A DNA stretch of 51,008 bases, from positions 1 through 51,008 of the forward strand of contig JADCFP010000092.1 of the NCBI GenBank assembly GCA_020249465.1. The letters are read 5' to 3'. The stretch's first letter is position 1, and each line of letters opens with the position of its first letter. A program made the position numbers and the translations under genes. Under the pieces are notes generated by a model. That model searched no databases. It was not told where the DNA came from and saw nothing but the letters and a program-made list of their open reading frames with translations. The DNA is from Roseomonas sp. GTDB lineage: Bacteria > Pseudomonadota > Alphaproteobacteria > Acetobacterales > Acetobacteraceae. Below, in pieces: positions 41,026 to 50,738 of the stretch.

Positions 41026-41997
41026 ATGTCGCAAGCAACACGTATCCCCGCTTCTGTCGCCACCTGCCGTTGGGGCGGGTTTGACGCTTCCTTCCCTCCA
41101 GTCGCGAGTCTTGCCTCGGGCGAGACGGTCATTCTGGAATGTGTCTCGGGCGGGCCGGAAGTGATGCCGGGGCCGGAGAAGGGCCTGCCGTTGCATCCGG
41201 CGATTTCAGAAATCCATGCGAAGCTGCCGAGGCTTGGTGCGCATATCATCACCGGCCCGGTGGAAGTGCGCGGCACCGAACCGGGCGATGCGCTGCGCGT
41301 GGATATCGAAAAAATCGAACTCGGCGCGGATTGGGGTTTTTGTGGTTTCCGCCCGTTGTTTGGCACACTGCCGGAAGATTTCCCCTATCGCCGCACGCTG
41401 CATATTCCGGTGAACAAGCAGGCCATGACCTGCCGCCTGCCCTTCGGCCCGCAGGATGGCGGGCTTGATCTGCCGTTGGCACCCTTCTTTGGCGTGATGG
41501 GTGTGGCGCCGCCGCCCGATTGGGGCATGGTGAATACCAAGGAACCGCGCGCCATTGGCGGCAATCTGGACAATAAGGAATTGACCGAAGGCACCACGCT
41601 ATTCCTGCCCATTTTCAACAAGGGCGCCTTGTTTTCCGCCGGTGATGGCCATGGCGTGCAGGGTGATGGCGAGGTCTGCATCAACGCGCTTGAAATCTGC
41701 CTGACCGGGCATTTCAAGCTTTCCGTGGTGAAGGGCGGCGGCGCCAAGGACCCGGTGCTGAAATTCCCGCGCGCCGAGACCAAAACCCATTTCATCACCA
41801 TGGGCATGAATGAGGATTTGGATCTGGCGATGAAGCAGGCCCTGCGTGAGATGATCGCCTTCATCTGTTCACGCACCAATCTTTCGGATGCGGATGCCTA
41901 TCAATTCTGCTCACTCGCGGTAGATTTCCGCGTCACGCAAACGGTGAACGGCGAAAAGGGCGTACACGGCATGCTGAAGAAGGGGCTTTTGTTCTGA
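41026..41997 (+). CDS. Acetamidase/formamidase family protein
   Basis: The product (323 residues from MSQATRIP) is of the FmdA/AmdA fold, which releases ammonia from short-chain amides. Features are HPAISEIHAKLPRLGAHIITGPVEVRGTEPGDALRVDI, the loop FSAGDGHGVQGDGEVCINALE with metal-binding type Asp and His, and KTHFITMGMNEDLDLAMKQALREM. AAGGA precedes the start. Substrate specificity cannot be read. A hairpin terminator follows. Confidence 0.92.
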   Translation: MSQATRIPASVATCRWGGFDASFPPVASLASGETVILECVSGGPEVMPGPEKGLPLHPAISEIHAKLPRLGAHIITGPVEVRGTEPGDALRVDIEKIELGADWGFCGFRPLFGTLPEDFPYRRTLHIPVNKQAMTCRLPFGPQDGGLDLPLAPFFGVMGVAPPPDWGMVNTKEPRAIGGNLDNKELTEGTTLFLPIFNKGALFSAGDGHGVQGDGEVCINALEICLTGHFKLSVVKGGGAKDPVLKFPRAETKTHFITMGMNEDLDLAMKQALREMIAFICSRTNLSDADAYQFCSLAVDFRVTQTVNGEKGVHGMLKKGLLF

Positions 41998-42003
41998 ATG
42001 GTT

Positions 42004-42030
42004 GGGGGGGCGCTTACGCCCACCCCCTTT
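42004..42030 (+). terminator. Intrinsic terminator of the formamidase gene
   Basis: G-rich left arm (GGGGGGGCG), CTTA loop, right arm CGCCCACCCCC with one bulged A, then TTT. It begins a few bases after the formamidase stop and lies before the antiporter gene. Confidence 0.55.
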
Positions 42031-42052
42031 CCCATAAGGTTAGTAATCACGC

Positions 42053-43132
42053 ATGGCTTCCCACCCAACTGATCGCATTCCGCCGTTTTTCATTCTGGCG
42101 CCGGTGGCCGGCATCGCTGCATGGCTTCTGATTGGCAAGGTGGGGTTGGGACTGGTTGCCATTCCGGTGCTGGCTGCGCTGCTTTGTAATGTGGTTGCGG
42201 CAGTTCACCACGCTGAAATTGTAGCGCTGCGCGTGGGTGAGCCCTTTGGCGGCTTGATCCTCGCACTTTCCGTCACGGTCATTGAAGCGGGGCTCATTAT
42301 CTCCCTGATGCTATCGGGGGATGAAAACCCAGCCCTGATGCGCGATACCTTGCTCGCAACCGTAATGCTGGTGCTGCATGGCATTGCCGGGCTGGCCATT
42401 CTGGTTGGCGGCATTGTGCATCGGGAAAATCAGTTTCGCGTGGCGGGGGCGAATGCGTTGCTCGCGGCTTTGATGCCGATGGCGGTGCTGGTGCTGATCG
42501 TGCCCAACCATGTGGTCTCAGCGCCCGGCCCCTATTACAGCAATAGCCAATTGGCCTTTGTTTCGCTGGTCTGCCTGGTGCTTTATGCAGCCTTTTTGTT
42601 CATCCAGACCAATCGGCACCGCGAATACTTCCTGCCCGAAGAAAGCGCAGAGGGTGAGGGAGATTCCCGCCCAAGCGGTCGCTTGGCGCTGCTGTCTTTT
42701 CTGTTGCTCTGTGTAGCGCTGTTGTCCGTGGTGATGCTTGCGAAATGTCTGGCCCCGGCGCTGGAGGATACGGTGGAAGCGCTGGGCGCGCCGGCAGCCA
42801 TTGTGGGCGTGATTGTTGCCGCGATTGTGCTGATGCCGGAATCAGGTGCGGCGCTACGCTCAGCGGGGCATAACCGCATGCAATCGGCGATCAACCTGGC
42901 GCTTGGCAGCGGCGTTGCCTCAATCGGGCTGACGGTGCCGACCGTGGCGCTGGTCACCTGGTGGAATGGTATGCCGCTTGCGCTCGGGATTTCGGCCGGG
43001 CATTCGGTACTGCTGGCGCTGGGCTTTGCGGTTGCCATGCTGACCTATGGCACAGGGCGGACCAATATCCTCTCAGGCATTATCCATCTGGTGCTTGCGG
43101 CGACTTTCGTGTTCACGATTTTCGCGCCGTAA
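42053..43132 (+). CDS. chaA: Calcium/proton antiporter, ChaA-like
   Basis: The 359-residue membrane protein has about eleven helices and two inverted-repeat signatures of the CaCA superfamily: AAVHHAEIVALRVGEPFGGLILALSVTVIEAGLI and, in the second half, IVLMPESGAALRSAGHNRMQSAINLALGSGVASIGLTVP. An acidic loop (EESAEGEGDS) separates the halves. ChaA exchanges Ca2+ or Na+/K+ for H+ at alkaline pH. No regulator is adjacent. Confidence 0.92.
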   Translation: MASHPTDRIPPFFILAPVAGIAAWLLIGKVGLGLVAIPVLAALLCNVVAAVHHAEIVALRVGEPFGGLILALSVTVIEAGLIISLMLSGDENPALMRDTLLATVMLVLHGIAGLAILVGGIVHRENQFRVAGANALLAALMPMAVLVLIVPNHVVSAPGPYYSNSQLAFVSLVCLVLYAAFLFIQTNRHREYFLPEESAEGEGDSRPSGRLALLSFLLLCVALLSVVMLAKCLAPALEDTVEALGAPAAIVGVIVAAIVLMPESGAALRSAGHNRMQSAINLALGSGVASIGLTVPTVALVTWWNGMPLALGISAGHSVLLALGFAVAMLTYGTGRTNILSGIIHLVLAATFVFTIFAP

Positions 43133-43142
43133 GGCGGCTTGC

Positions 43143-44666
43143 CTATCGCAAGCGCCAGATTTCCACGGGGCCGCGTTCTTCTGGTATGGACGCGACCAAT
43201 TCATAATGTTCATCGAGCGCGGCTTCGATCAATATGGCAGCGCGGCGGCGCACACTTGGCCACCAGCCACGATCAATCACCAGTACGCGCGGATGGCTTT
43301 CCAGAATGCGCGTGATTTCGGCGTAAGAATCAATACCGGTCACGCGATAGAATGGCCCCGCGAGATGCGCCGGGAAGGCATAGCGCGTGGATAGGCCGGC
43401 ATCGGCCAGCACATAAATGACCGGATGATAATTCACGACCCAAATCGGGTCGCCTGGATCGATCTCGGCGCGCACGGCAGCGGCGGTGCGGCGTACGGGG
43501 TCCGGCGCGCCAAGGCCAATGCCGCGATCAAGCCGCGGCAAGGCCGCCACGCGCCAGGCATCCAAGGCGACCACGCCGATCACCAATTGGAAGCCGATCA
43601 CCACCATGCCCGGCCTGAGGTAGCGCGCCATTTGTCGCGCGCCGAGCGCCGCCAATATTGAAAGCGGCAAAAGCCAGATCAGAAAATAATGCTGATAGAA
43701 TTGCCCCGGAAGCACCACCGCGAAAGTTGCGGCGACAAACCAGATCATGCCGAATTGCCGAAGCCGCGCGAGTGGCCCTTGCCGATTGCGCGGCCTGATA
43801 ACAGCAGGCAATGTCAGCAGAAAGGCCCATAGCAGCAATAAGGCCGCCACCAGCGCAAAGCGAAAGGAATCCGCGGCACTCAAGCGCGCGCCGGCGTAAC
43901 GGAGAGGGGCGAGGAAAGCGCCTTCAAGAAAGGGCTGCAACTCACCACGCAACGCATAAGCCAAGGCAAAGAGTGATGCAGGCAATGCGCAGATCGCGGC
44001 ATAGGCCGCAGCCAAGGCGAATAGGCGTGGCAGGCCGATCAGCCCAAGCCGAAGCGCGGGCAGCACCAAGATCAACCACGCCAGCGAGCCTTCAAAAAAC
44101 GTGACCGGCTTGATCGTGAGCGCGAAGCCAATCAGCCCCCCCATCATCGCCAAATCGCGCCAGCGCGGCGCCGTGTTGCGTTCCAACGCATCCACCGCGC
44201 CGCGCAGGCCAAGCGCCATGGCCCAAGCCACCAGCGGCGCGAAAAGAATCTCCGTATTGGTGGCAAGCCCGCCCAAAAGCCCGCTATGCGCGATATAAAA
44301 AACACCGGCCGCCAGCCCAAGCGCGGGTGATCCGCCAGCATAGCGCACCGCATGGAACAGCGCCGAAGCCGTTGCCGCGACGCAAACCGCGCCAAGGGTG
44401 CGCAGTACCCAGATATCATCACCGAATATTGCCATGAAGACAGCGAAGATCGCCGGTGCGCCGACCGGGTGCATGTCCCAGACCGCGACAATGGGCCAAT
44501 GCCCATAGAGCCATTCGCGCGCCTGGAGCATGTATAGCCCCTCATCCGTATCAATCACGGCGGCGACGAAGGAAAAGATACGGAGCAGCAGCGCCAGCGC
44601 AAAAAAGAACACCGGCACCAGGGCCGGGTGGCGCCAGCGCCGATCAATGAAGCTCGCCTGGATCAT
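43143..44666 (-). CDS. GT39/PMT-type membrane glycosyltransferase
   Basis: The 507-residue product has about 11 membrane helices and the first-loop acidic motif IDTDEGLYMLQAREWLYGHWPI, typical of ArnT/PMT-like enzymes that use polyprenyl-phosphate sugars. WDMHPVGAPAIFA follows, a shared feature. The C-terminal soluble part (residues ~400-507) is likely periplasmic. Acceptor (lipid A, protein or glycan) is unknown. Its stop is 11 bases from the convergent antiporter stop. Confidence 0.85.
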   Translation of the reverse strand: MIQASFIDRRWRHPALVPVFFFALALLLRIFSFVAAVIDTDEGLYMLQAREWLYGHWPIVAVWDMHPVGAPAIFAVFMAIFGDDIWVLRTLGAVCVAATASALFHAVRYAGGSPALGLAAGVFYIAHSGLLGGLATNTEILFAPLVAWAMALGLRGAVDALERNTAPRWRDLAMMGGLIGFALTIKPVTFFEGSLAWLILVLPALRLGLIGLPRLFALAAAYAAICALPASLFALAYALRGELQPFLEGAFLAPLRYAGARLSAADSFRFALVAALLLLWAFLLTLPAVIRPRNRQGPLARLRQFGMIWFVAATFAVVLPGQFYQHYFLIWLLPLSILAALGARQMARYLRPGMVVIGFQLVIGVVALDAWRVAALPRLDRGIGLGAPDPVRRTAAAVRAEIDPGDPIWVVNYHPVIYVLADAGLSTRYAFPAHLAGPFYRVTGIDSYAEITRILESHPRVLVIDRGWWPSVRRRAAILIEAALDEHYELVASIPEERGPVEIWRLR

Positions 44667-44674
44667 GCGCGGGC

Positions 44675-46069
44675 CTATAACGCCGGGTGCAGATCCTTCC
44701 AGGGTGTAGCGCCTTCATAGCCAGCGGCAGCGCGGTAGATCGCAGCCTCCCCAAAGCTTGGGCCGACCAATTGCAAGGACAGCGGCAGGCCCTCAACCTT
44801 CGAGATACCGCACATCATCGTCAGCGCCGGATGGCCCGTGACATTGAAAGGTGTACGCGCCTGGCGGGGATAAGTAAGGTCCACCGCTTCCGGATCATCA
44901 ATCTTGCAGGCCACATCCATGGAAGATGCGGTCAGCAGCAGATCAACCTCGGCGAAGGCGGCTTCAACGGCGGCCACCAATTCGCGCCGGCGGCGCTGCG
45001 CCTGCACATAATCCTCGGCGCGCATGAAAAGCCCGGGCAGCAGGCGGCGGAGCGTGAGGTTCGCATAATCACCCGGCCTCTCGCGCAACCATTTGCCGTG
45101 AATGGCTGCGGCTTCCGCCATCAGGATGGCGCGATTGACGCCGGCGAATTCATTGAGTGAGGGCAAGGTGATGGTCTTGATCTTCGCCCCTTCCTTACCC
45201 ATCAGCTTGGCGGCTGCATCCAAGGACGCGGCCATTTCAGCCGAAGCCGGCTGATCCTTCTCATGGAAATGCCGCACATAACCGATGGTGAGGCCGCGGA
45301 GCCCCTTCTTCATCTGACGCGCATAGTTTTCGGGCTTATGCGCCGCACTGCCGGGATCAAGCGCATCATACCCGGCCATCATGCCAAGCAGCAACGCATT
45401 ATCGGCGACTGTGCGCGTCATGGGCCCCACATGATCAAGTGTGAAGGCCAAGGGGAACACACCGCGACGCGACACCAGCCCATAAGTCGCCTTCATGCCG
45501 ACAATGCCGCAATGGCTGGCGGGGTGGCGCACGGAACCGCCCGTATCCGTACCAAGCGCTGCGGGCAGGATATTGGCGCCAACCGCAGCGCCAGAACCGG
45601 AAGAAGACCCCCCCGGATGATGCCCCGTATTCCAAGGGTTGCGCGCAGGCGGGAAGGGCAGGTCAAAGGCCGGGCCGCCAATGGCGAATTCATGGGTTGC
45701 GAGCTTGGCCGGAAAAATCGCCCCAGCCGCGCGCAGCCTGGCGACTACCGCCGCATCGGCGCTTTTCTGATTATCGAGCAGAATGCGCGAATGGCAGGTG
45801 GTAGGGTGCCCTGCGATATCTATGATGTCCTTGAGCCCGACAGGCAGGCCATCCAACGCGGAGCGCGGCCCGCTTCGCGCCATGCGCCGCCCGGCCTTCA
45901 CGGCCTGTTCGCGTGCGTCATCCCACAATGGGCGCACAATGGCATTGACCTTGCCACCCACGTCTTCGGCGCGCGCCTGCAGCGCATCAAGGTATTCCAC
46001 CGGGGAGAACCGCCGCCGCGCAATACCGGCTGAGGCTTCGGTCAGCGACAGCTCATGCAACGCCTTCAT
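44675..46069 (-). CDS. Amidase signature family enzyme
   Basis: The 464-residue product has the Ser-cisSer-Lys triad of the amidase signature family: K80 in GLKDIID, S155 in GGSSSGSGAAV and S179 in GTDTGGSVRHPA. It hydrolyses an amide bond; specificity cannot be read. GatA is less likely, as no gatB is near. The start overlaps the stop of a small upstream gene (ATGA), a layout known for AtzE-like amidases with their small AtzG partner. Confidence 0.9.
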   Translation of the reverse strand: MKALHELSLTEASAGIARRRFSPVEYLDALQARAEDVGGKVNAIVRPLWDDAREQAVKAGRRMARSGPRSALDGLPVGLKDIIDIAGHPTTCHSRILLDNQKSADAAVVARLRAAGAIFPAKLATHEFAIGGPAFDLPFPPARNPWNTGHHPGGSSSGSGAAVGANILPAALGTDTGGSVRHPASHCGIVGMKATYGLVSRRGVFPLAFTLDHVGPMTRTVADNALLLGMMAGYDALDPGSAAHKPENYARQMKKGLRGLTIGYVRHFHEKDQPASAEMAASLDAAAKLMGKEGAKIKTITLPSLNEFAGVNRAILMAEAAAIHGKWLRERPGDYANLTLRRLLPGLFMRAEDYVQAQRRRRELVAAVEAAFAEVDLLLTASSMDVACKIDDPEAVDLTYPRQARTPFNVTGHPALTMMCGISKVEGLPLSLQLVGPSFGEAAIYRAAAGYEGATPWKDLHPAL

Positions 46070-46257
46070 GCGCGTGATCCCTTGGCGGAGATGGGCGCGG
46101 CATAGGCCGGCATGGGTTCGGCGGTTTCATTGGCCGGGGCCTTAAAGGCGCCAGCGATGCGGCGGGACGAGGCGATGGCTTCCGCCACTTCCTTGGAATG
46201 GGCTTTCAGCCCCGTGGTAAAGCCCGCCGCGCGGGCCAGGATTTCTTCTTCGGTCAT
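46066..46257 (-). CDS. Small amidase-partner protein (AtzG/GatC-like by context)
   Basis: The product (63 residues from MTEEEILARAAGF) is short and helical, ending in a flexible tail with ETAEPMPAYAAP. Length, overlap with the amidase start (ATGA) and the acidic-Pro tail are like AtzG and GatC proteins that wrap around their amidase. Sequence similarity alone is weak, so the call rests on context. GGGGGCG lies nine bases before this ATG; upstream ATGs at 46275 and 46299 are possible. Confidence 0.5.
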   Translation of the reverse strand: MTEEEILARAAGFTTGLKAHSKEVAEAIASSRRIAGAFKAPANETAEPMPAYAAPISAKGSRA

Positions 46258-46509
46258 TTGAATGATCGCCCCCATGCTGAGGGGCTTAGCCTGCAGCAAA
46301 TGGTGGCATTTTGGAACCCTTGTTGAGCGCTACCACCGTGCGTCTCGGGCTGAATCGCTGGAGCTCTATCTGTCCGACCCGCATTATTCATGTGGCTTGT
46401 CTGAGCGCGCGGTTGGCGGACTTTCGGCCCTTGACTGTAGATGCGGCCGTGCTTGATCCCCGCGGCCCTGAGAGACGGCCTTTGGGTGCGGATCGCGGGG
46501 CTGGAGGGT

Positions 46510-47910
46510 TGCAGTTTCGGGGCTTGATCGCGGCGTCCGCCCCATTGATCAACAGGTGAGGCGGTGCAGACGCTCGAGCGCGAGCCGTAAGATGGCCTTG
46601 TCGGGACAGGCGCTTGGCAGGTGCAGCATGACGCGGGTCTTGAGCGCGACAACACGTGTGGCCAGCTTCAGCAATCGCAGCCGCAGCGTGTCGAATTGCG
46701 CAACGCGCAAGATCGAGCGCTTCCAGGCTGCGCAGCGACCACAGCAGCCAGTAGGCGCCCGTATGCAGCATTTGGCGGAACTGGTTGGCGGCGGCGCGGC
46801 AGCAGGATGTGCGATCAGCGGCGAGATGACGCTTCCACGCCTTGATATGGTTTTCGGCCTGACCGCGCCGGCAGTAGATGTTCTCGTAGATCCCGCGCGC
46901 GGTGCCGTCCGTCAGCTTGGTGACGACGAAGCGCGTGTCGGTACCCTGCGGCCCGGCCTCAACGCGGGCGATGATGCGCTCGACGCGAGACCAGCTCGCG
47001 GCGCCATCATGGAATTCCTTGTAGCGCCGGAGTTTCTCGGTACCCGGTGCACCAGCGTGCCGGCTGGCGGTACTGGCTTCCAGCGTCTCGACATGCCGGC
47101 GCAGCGTCGTGGTGCTGGCGACGCCAAGCACGAAGTCGCTCCGCGCCGCGCGGCAGAACTCCAGCACTTCCGGCGCGCAATAGTGGCTGTGCGCGCGGAT
47201 CAGGATCTCGACGCGCGGCCAGTGGCTGCGGAGCTCCTCCACCAGGCGGCGCAGGAAGGCGCGCGCCTCGGCGCCGGTGGGGCGCCTGGCCGGGCGCAGC
47301 AAGGCGGCAACGGGGCGGCAGTCTGCGTCGAAGACAACGATCGGCTGGAAGCCATACGCGTCGTAGTAGGCGTTGAAGAGGCAGAGCTGCTGCCCGCCAT
47401 GGACGGTGTCGAAGGTGTCGTCGATGTCAAGCGTGATGCGGCGCGGCACCTGGCGGAAGCTCGCGCAGTAGAGCGCCACCATGGTGCGGGCCATGTTGAG
47501 CAGTTAACGCCGCCCCGGGGTGTTCTCCAGGCGCGACAGCGTCGGCTGCGAGCAGAGCGCGGCAGCGTCGGTCAGGCGCCCGCTGGCCAGCTTGAACAGC
47601 GGATCATGCCGCAGGCGGCCGGCATCGTTGCCGTCCTCGTAGCGGGCGGCCATCATCAGTAGGCGGAAGCGCAGCATGTCTGCGAGGCTGTGCTGGATCC
47701 GGTCCGGCGCGCGCGGATCGTCGATGCAGGCGGCGAGGCGCTGGGCGATGCCGAGGTGCTCCTCGATCTCACGCAGCGCCAGCAGGCCGCCATCAGACGA
47801 GAGGGCGCCGCCGTCGAAGCGGGCGCTGAGCGGCTTGCCTGCGACCGGTGACAGGCCAGGCAGGGGCAGTGCAGCATGTGCGTCGGCGGGCACAGTGCCC
47901 GGAAACCGCA
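46510..47910 (-). mobile_element. IS1380-family insertion sequence, degenerate
   Basis: The 1401-base element is bounded by imperfect inverted ends: TGCAGTTTCGGGGC (46510-46523) and, read inward from the right, TGCGGTTTCCGGGC (47910-47897), 12 of 14 bases equal. A four-base direct repeat GGGT flanks it (46506-46509 and 47911-47914), which fits the short target duplications of this family. It carries one broken transposase gene. It inserted in an intergenic region between the amidase pair and the nucleotide-sugar genes. The left gap (46276-46509) has no gene. Confidence 0.75.
46549..47893 (-). pseudogene. IS1380-family transposase, interrupted
   Basis: The frame starts at the GTG at 47893 (ARFDGGALSSDGGLLALREIE) and contains ITLDIDDTFDTVHGGQQ and VFDADCRPVAALLRP, the DDE-type transposase core. 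A TAA at 47504-47506 interrupts it in frame (NTPGRR, stop, LLNMARTMV). A second lesion near 46720 shifts the frame: sense continues as KRSILRVAQFDTLRLRLLK to LHLPSACPDKAILRLALE and ends at 46549. Whole length, 448 codons, is normal for the family. It should be inactive. Confidence 0.85.
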
Positions 47911-48149
47911 GGGTTCAGCGGGTGCAGCCTAATCCTAGTGCAGATCAAGGGTTTGCGCCATGTCCGCCGGGCCTGATGAATTTCCTAGGTAGGAAGCATC
48001 GAGGAGGCGCAGCAAATCGCAACAGAGCGGCTATGGACTTAAAACTAACGCGACCGGACATAGGCTTCAGCGTCATCATCTGCGCCAAGAATCTGCAACT
48101 CGCCGCATAAATTCGACGCCAAACAGCAAAGAAAAGTACGGGCAGTGAC

Positions 48150-48178
48150 TTGTCAGGGGCGCATTGCAATCCTAATGA
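48150..48178 (+). promoter_or_regulatory. Probable promoter of the nucleotide-sugar genes
   Basis: TTGTCA (48150-48155), 17 bases, then TAATGA (48173-48178): close to the sigma-70 consensus with ideal spacing, 39 bases before the dehydrogenase start. It lies in a 303-base gene-free stretch (47915-48217) after the IS; nothing else was seen there. Confidence 0.45.
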
Positions 48179-48217
48179 CAAATAAGCACAGAGATAGTTA
48201 ATAGGGTCCCAATAGTC

Positions 48218-49558
48218 ATGCTGCCCACAAATTTTATCGACAACCGAGTATGTATAATCGGGCTAGGCTACGTGGGCCTGACTTTGGCGGTAGCGATGGT
48301 AGATGCTGGTTTTGTTGTAAATGGCGTAGAAAAAGATAGTCGCATTCTTGATGCCTTATCAGAGGGGCGGGCACATTTCTCAGAAGCTGGGCTGGACGCA
48401 AGAATTGCTTCGCACCTAAAAACTGGGCGCTTTAGATTCTCACGCCAGATACCCACAGATACATCGAGTACCGTATACATTGTGACTGTTGGCACACCCG
48501 TGGGGCCTGATAAACGCACCAGGACCGACTCATTGCGATCAGTCATGGACTCGATCGCTCAAGTATTGAAGGAGGGCGATCTTGTGATTCTTCGCTCTAC
48601 AGTTCGCGTGGGTACCACTCGGCAGATCGTCATTCCAGTCCTGGACAGCTGCGGCGTGAAATATGATATCGCTTTTTGTCCTGAACGCACGCTGGAAGGC
48701 AATGCGCTTTCTGAGTTGCGCAGCCTGCCTCAAGTTGTCGGGGGCAGGACCAGTATGGCAACGTTTCGCGCCTCGCAGCTCTTTTCTTTTCTGACGCCAT
48801 CCATGGTGCGAGTGAGTTCACTTGAGGCTGCAGAGATGGTAAAATTGATAAACAATACCCAGAGAGACTATGTTTTTGCTTTTGCTAACGAAGTGGCTGC
48901 AATGTGTGATGTGCTCGGGATTTCGGCGAGTGAAGTCATTAGTTCTGGAAATTTAGGCTATCCGAGAGCTAATCTCCCTTTACCGGGTCCCGTCGGGGGG
49001 CCATGCCTTGAGAAAGATCCGTATATCCTCGCCGAAGGACTTGATCGGTTCAGCTTCACGCCGGCGTTGGCACTTGGTGCAAGACGCTGGAATGAAGCAT
49101 TACCATCTTGGACGGTAGGACTGGTCGCCCGTGAGTACCGGCGCATGACAAAGGCCGAGCCGAAGAAGATCGCTATTCTGGGTCTTGCCTTCAAAGGACG
49201 CCCCGAAACCGATGATTTGAGGGGGACCTTGGCAGGCCCAATCATTGAAATGATCAGGGGAGAGTTTCCCGGCACGGAAATCGTTGGTTGGGACCCGGTC
49301 GTTGCTGCCGATGCCGTTCAGACCCTTGGCGTAGTCCCAATGCCATCCTTGGAGATGGCATTCGCCGGCGCCTCCATGGCCTTCATACAAAATAACCATC
49401 CGATTTTCGGCTATGTTGACATGGCAACGCTGGCAGAAGCGATGGAACGTCCGGCCATCATCTACGATTACTGGAATCAGTATCAGAATGGTCTCACCCT
49501 CCCTGAGGGCGTATCCTACCGCGCATTGGGGTCCTTTAACTTCCGCTCCGATATGTGA
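48218..49558 (+). CDS. UDP-glucose/GDP-mannose dehydrogenase family protein
   Basis: This four-electron oxidase of nucleotide sugars converts a C6 alcohol to a uronic acid. The 446-residue product has the NAD motif VCIIGLGYVGLTLA (residues 11-24), the middle domain with MVKLINNTQRDYVFAFANE (K209, N213) and the catalytic C263 in GPVGGPCLEKDPYI, then the C-terminal AILGLAFKGRPETDDLR. It is closest in feel to WecC-like (UDP-ManNAc) enzymes, but the substrate is not certain. Base composition is more AT-rich than the core. An epimerase follows. Confidence 0.93.
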   Translation: MLPTNFIDNRVCIIGLGYVGLTLAVAMVDAGFVVNGVEKDSRILDALSEGRAHFSEAGLDARIASHLKTGRFRFSRQIPTDTSSTVYIVTVGTPVGPDKRTRTDSLRSVMDSIAQVLKEGDLVILRSTVRVGTTRQIVIPVLDSCGVKYDIAFCPERTLEGNALSELRSLPQVVGGRTSMATFRASQLFSFLTPSMVRVSSLEAAEMVKLINNTQRDYVFAFANEVAAMCDVLGISASEVISSGNLGYPRANLPLPGPVGGPCLEKDPYILAEGLDRFSFTPALALGARRWNEALPSWTVGLVAREYRRMTKAEPKKIAILGLAFKGRPETDDLRGTLAGPIIEMIRGEFPGTEIVGWDPVVAADAVQTLGVVPMPSLEMAFAGASMAFIQNNHPIFGYVDMATLAEAMERPAIIYDYWNQYQNGLTLPEGVSYRALGSFNFRSDM

Positions 49559-49568
49559 TGGAGGCGTC

Positions 49569-50585
49569 ATGCAAGGGTATTCAACCCGAGTCCTCGTCAC
49601 GGGTGCCGCCGGTTTTTTAGGGTTTCATTTGGCGCGTGCGCTGGCAAACCGCCCCGGTTTCGAAGTTTTTTGTGTCGACAACTTTGTCCGCGGGACCGCT
49701 GATGCAAGTTGGCTAGAGCTTGCGTCAAAGCCTAATGTGCATGCCGTTCAAATGGATCTTGGCGAGCCTGCAGATTACGTTGGGCTCCCTCAGGATATGG
49801 ATTATGTATATCACCTTGCCGCTCTTAATGGCACTCAAAATTTTTATGAGCGGCCCATGGATGTTCTTCGTTCATGCACGCTCCCAACAATGTTCCTGGC
49901 TGATCACTTCAAAGGTCAAAAGAGACTTAAGCGTTTCCTCTATGCCGGCACAAGCGAGGCTTACGCATCCACTGTGACGCGGTTTGGATGGGCAGTACCA
50001 ACCGGCGAAGACGTTCCACTTTCGATTGACGATATCTTCAATCCAAGGTGGTCATACGCTGCGTCCAAAATGCATGGGGAAGTCGTTTGCGCGCAAGCCA
50101 GTCGTCAGTTTGGATATGACGCCACAATAATTAGATATCATAATGCCTATGGTCCTCGCATGGGTGACAAGCATGTCGTACCCGATTTTTTCGAACGCAT
50201 GAGGCGAGGCGAATATGTGCTACATGGCTTTGCCGATACACGTTCCTTCATTTACGTGGATGATGCTGTACGGGCTACCATTCTCCTTGCGGAAACTTCC
50301 GCGGCAGCTGCACAAGTTGTAAATGTTGGCAGTGCCGATGAAATGACTATTCACGACCTGGGCCGAGCGATGATGGCAACCCGCAGTGTCGAGGCACCCA
50401 TAGTATTATTGCCTTCGCCACAGGGCAGCGTGCGACGTCGCGCCCCAAGCATTGACAAGCTGATCCGTCTGACCAACTTCGAAGCCAAGATTTCATTGGA
50501 GGAAGGTCTGGCGGTTACGGCTGATTATTATCTTGACGGAAAAATGTGTGGTCCAATAAAGCCAGATGCGCATCTGGGTGTATGA
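49569..50585 (+). CDS. NAD-dependent epimerase/dehydratase
   Basis: An extended SDR enzyme (338 residues from the ATG at 49569, with GGAGG five bases upstream). NAD motif VLVTGAAGFLGFHLA, catalytic triad S129 (AGTSEAY), Y163 and K167 (SYAASKMHGE), then IRYHNAYGPRM and RSFIYVDDAVRA. It may act as an epimerase or decarboxylase on the product of the preceding dehydrogenase. The ORF stays open upstream within that gene, but the RBS decides the start. Ten bases separate the two genes, so they share a transcript. Confidence 0.92.
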   Translation: MQGYSTRVLVTGAAGFLGFHLARALANRPGFEVFCVDNFVRGTADASWLELASKPNVHAVQMDLGEPADYVGLPQDMDYVYHLAALNGTQNFYERPMDVLRSCTLPTMFLADHFKGQKRLKRFLYAGTSEAYASTVTRFGWAVPTGEDVPLSIDDIFNPRWSYAASKMHGEVVCAQASRQFGYDATIIRYHNAYGPRMGDKHVVPDFFERMRRGEYVLHGFADTRSFIYVDDAVRATILLAETSAAAAQVVNVGSADEMTIHDLGRAMMATRSVEAPIVLLPSPQGSVRRRAPSIDKLIRLTNFEAKISLEEGLAVTADYYLDGKMCGPIKPDAHLGV

Positions 50586-50606
50586 ACGTTGCGTGGAGGG
50601 GAGAGC

Positions 50607-50738
50607 ATGAAATCTTGGTTTGAAGCGCGGGCGACGTGGCGACGTGGGCCTGCGGGCCTGATTGCTCGCGGCAATGAAGCGCGCGATGCAAGGTTATGGG
50701 CAGATGCCGCGGAGTTTTTTTCGAACGATCCTTTAAAG
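50607..50738 (+). pseudogene. Gene start truncated by IS-derived DNA
   Basis: GGAGGGGAG precedes the ATG at 50607. The peptide MKSWFEARATWRRG, then PAGLIARGNEARDARLWADAAEFF, looks like the first helical pair of a TPR-containing protein, as found at the start of some glycosyltransferases. After about residue 38 the sense is lost in AT-rich IS-like DNA, with a TGA at 50799-50801. It would have been the third gene of the nucleotide-sugar run. Identity of the original gene is uncertain. Confidence 0.45.

Noticed and set aside
46556-47662. Plus-strand open frame of 368 codons across the IS
   Set aside because: Antisense to the IS1380 transposase; no RBS or family features.
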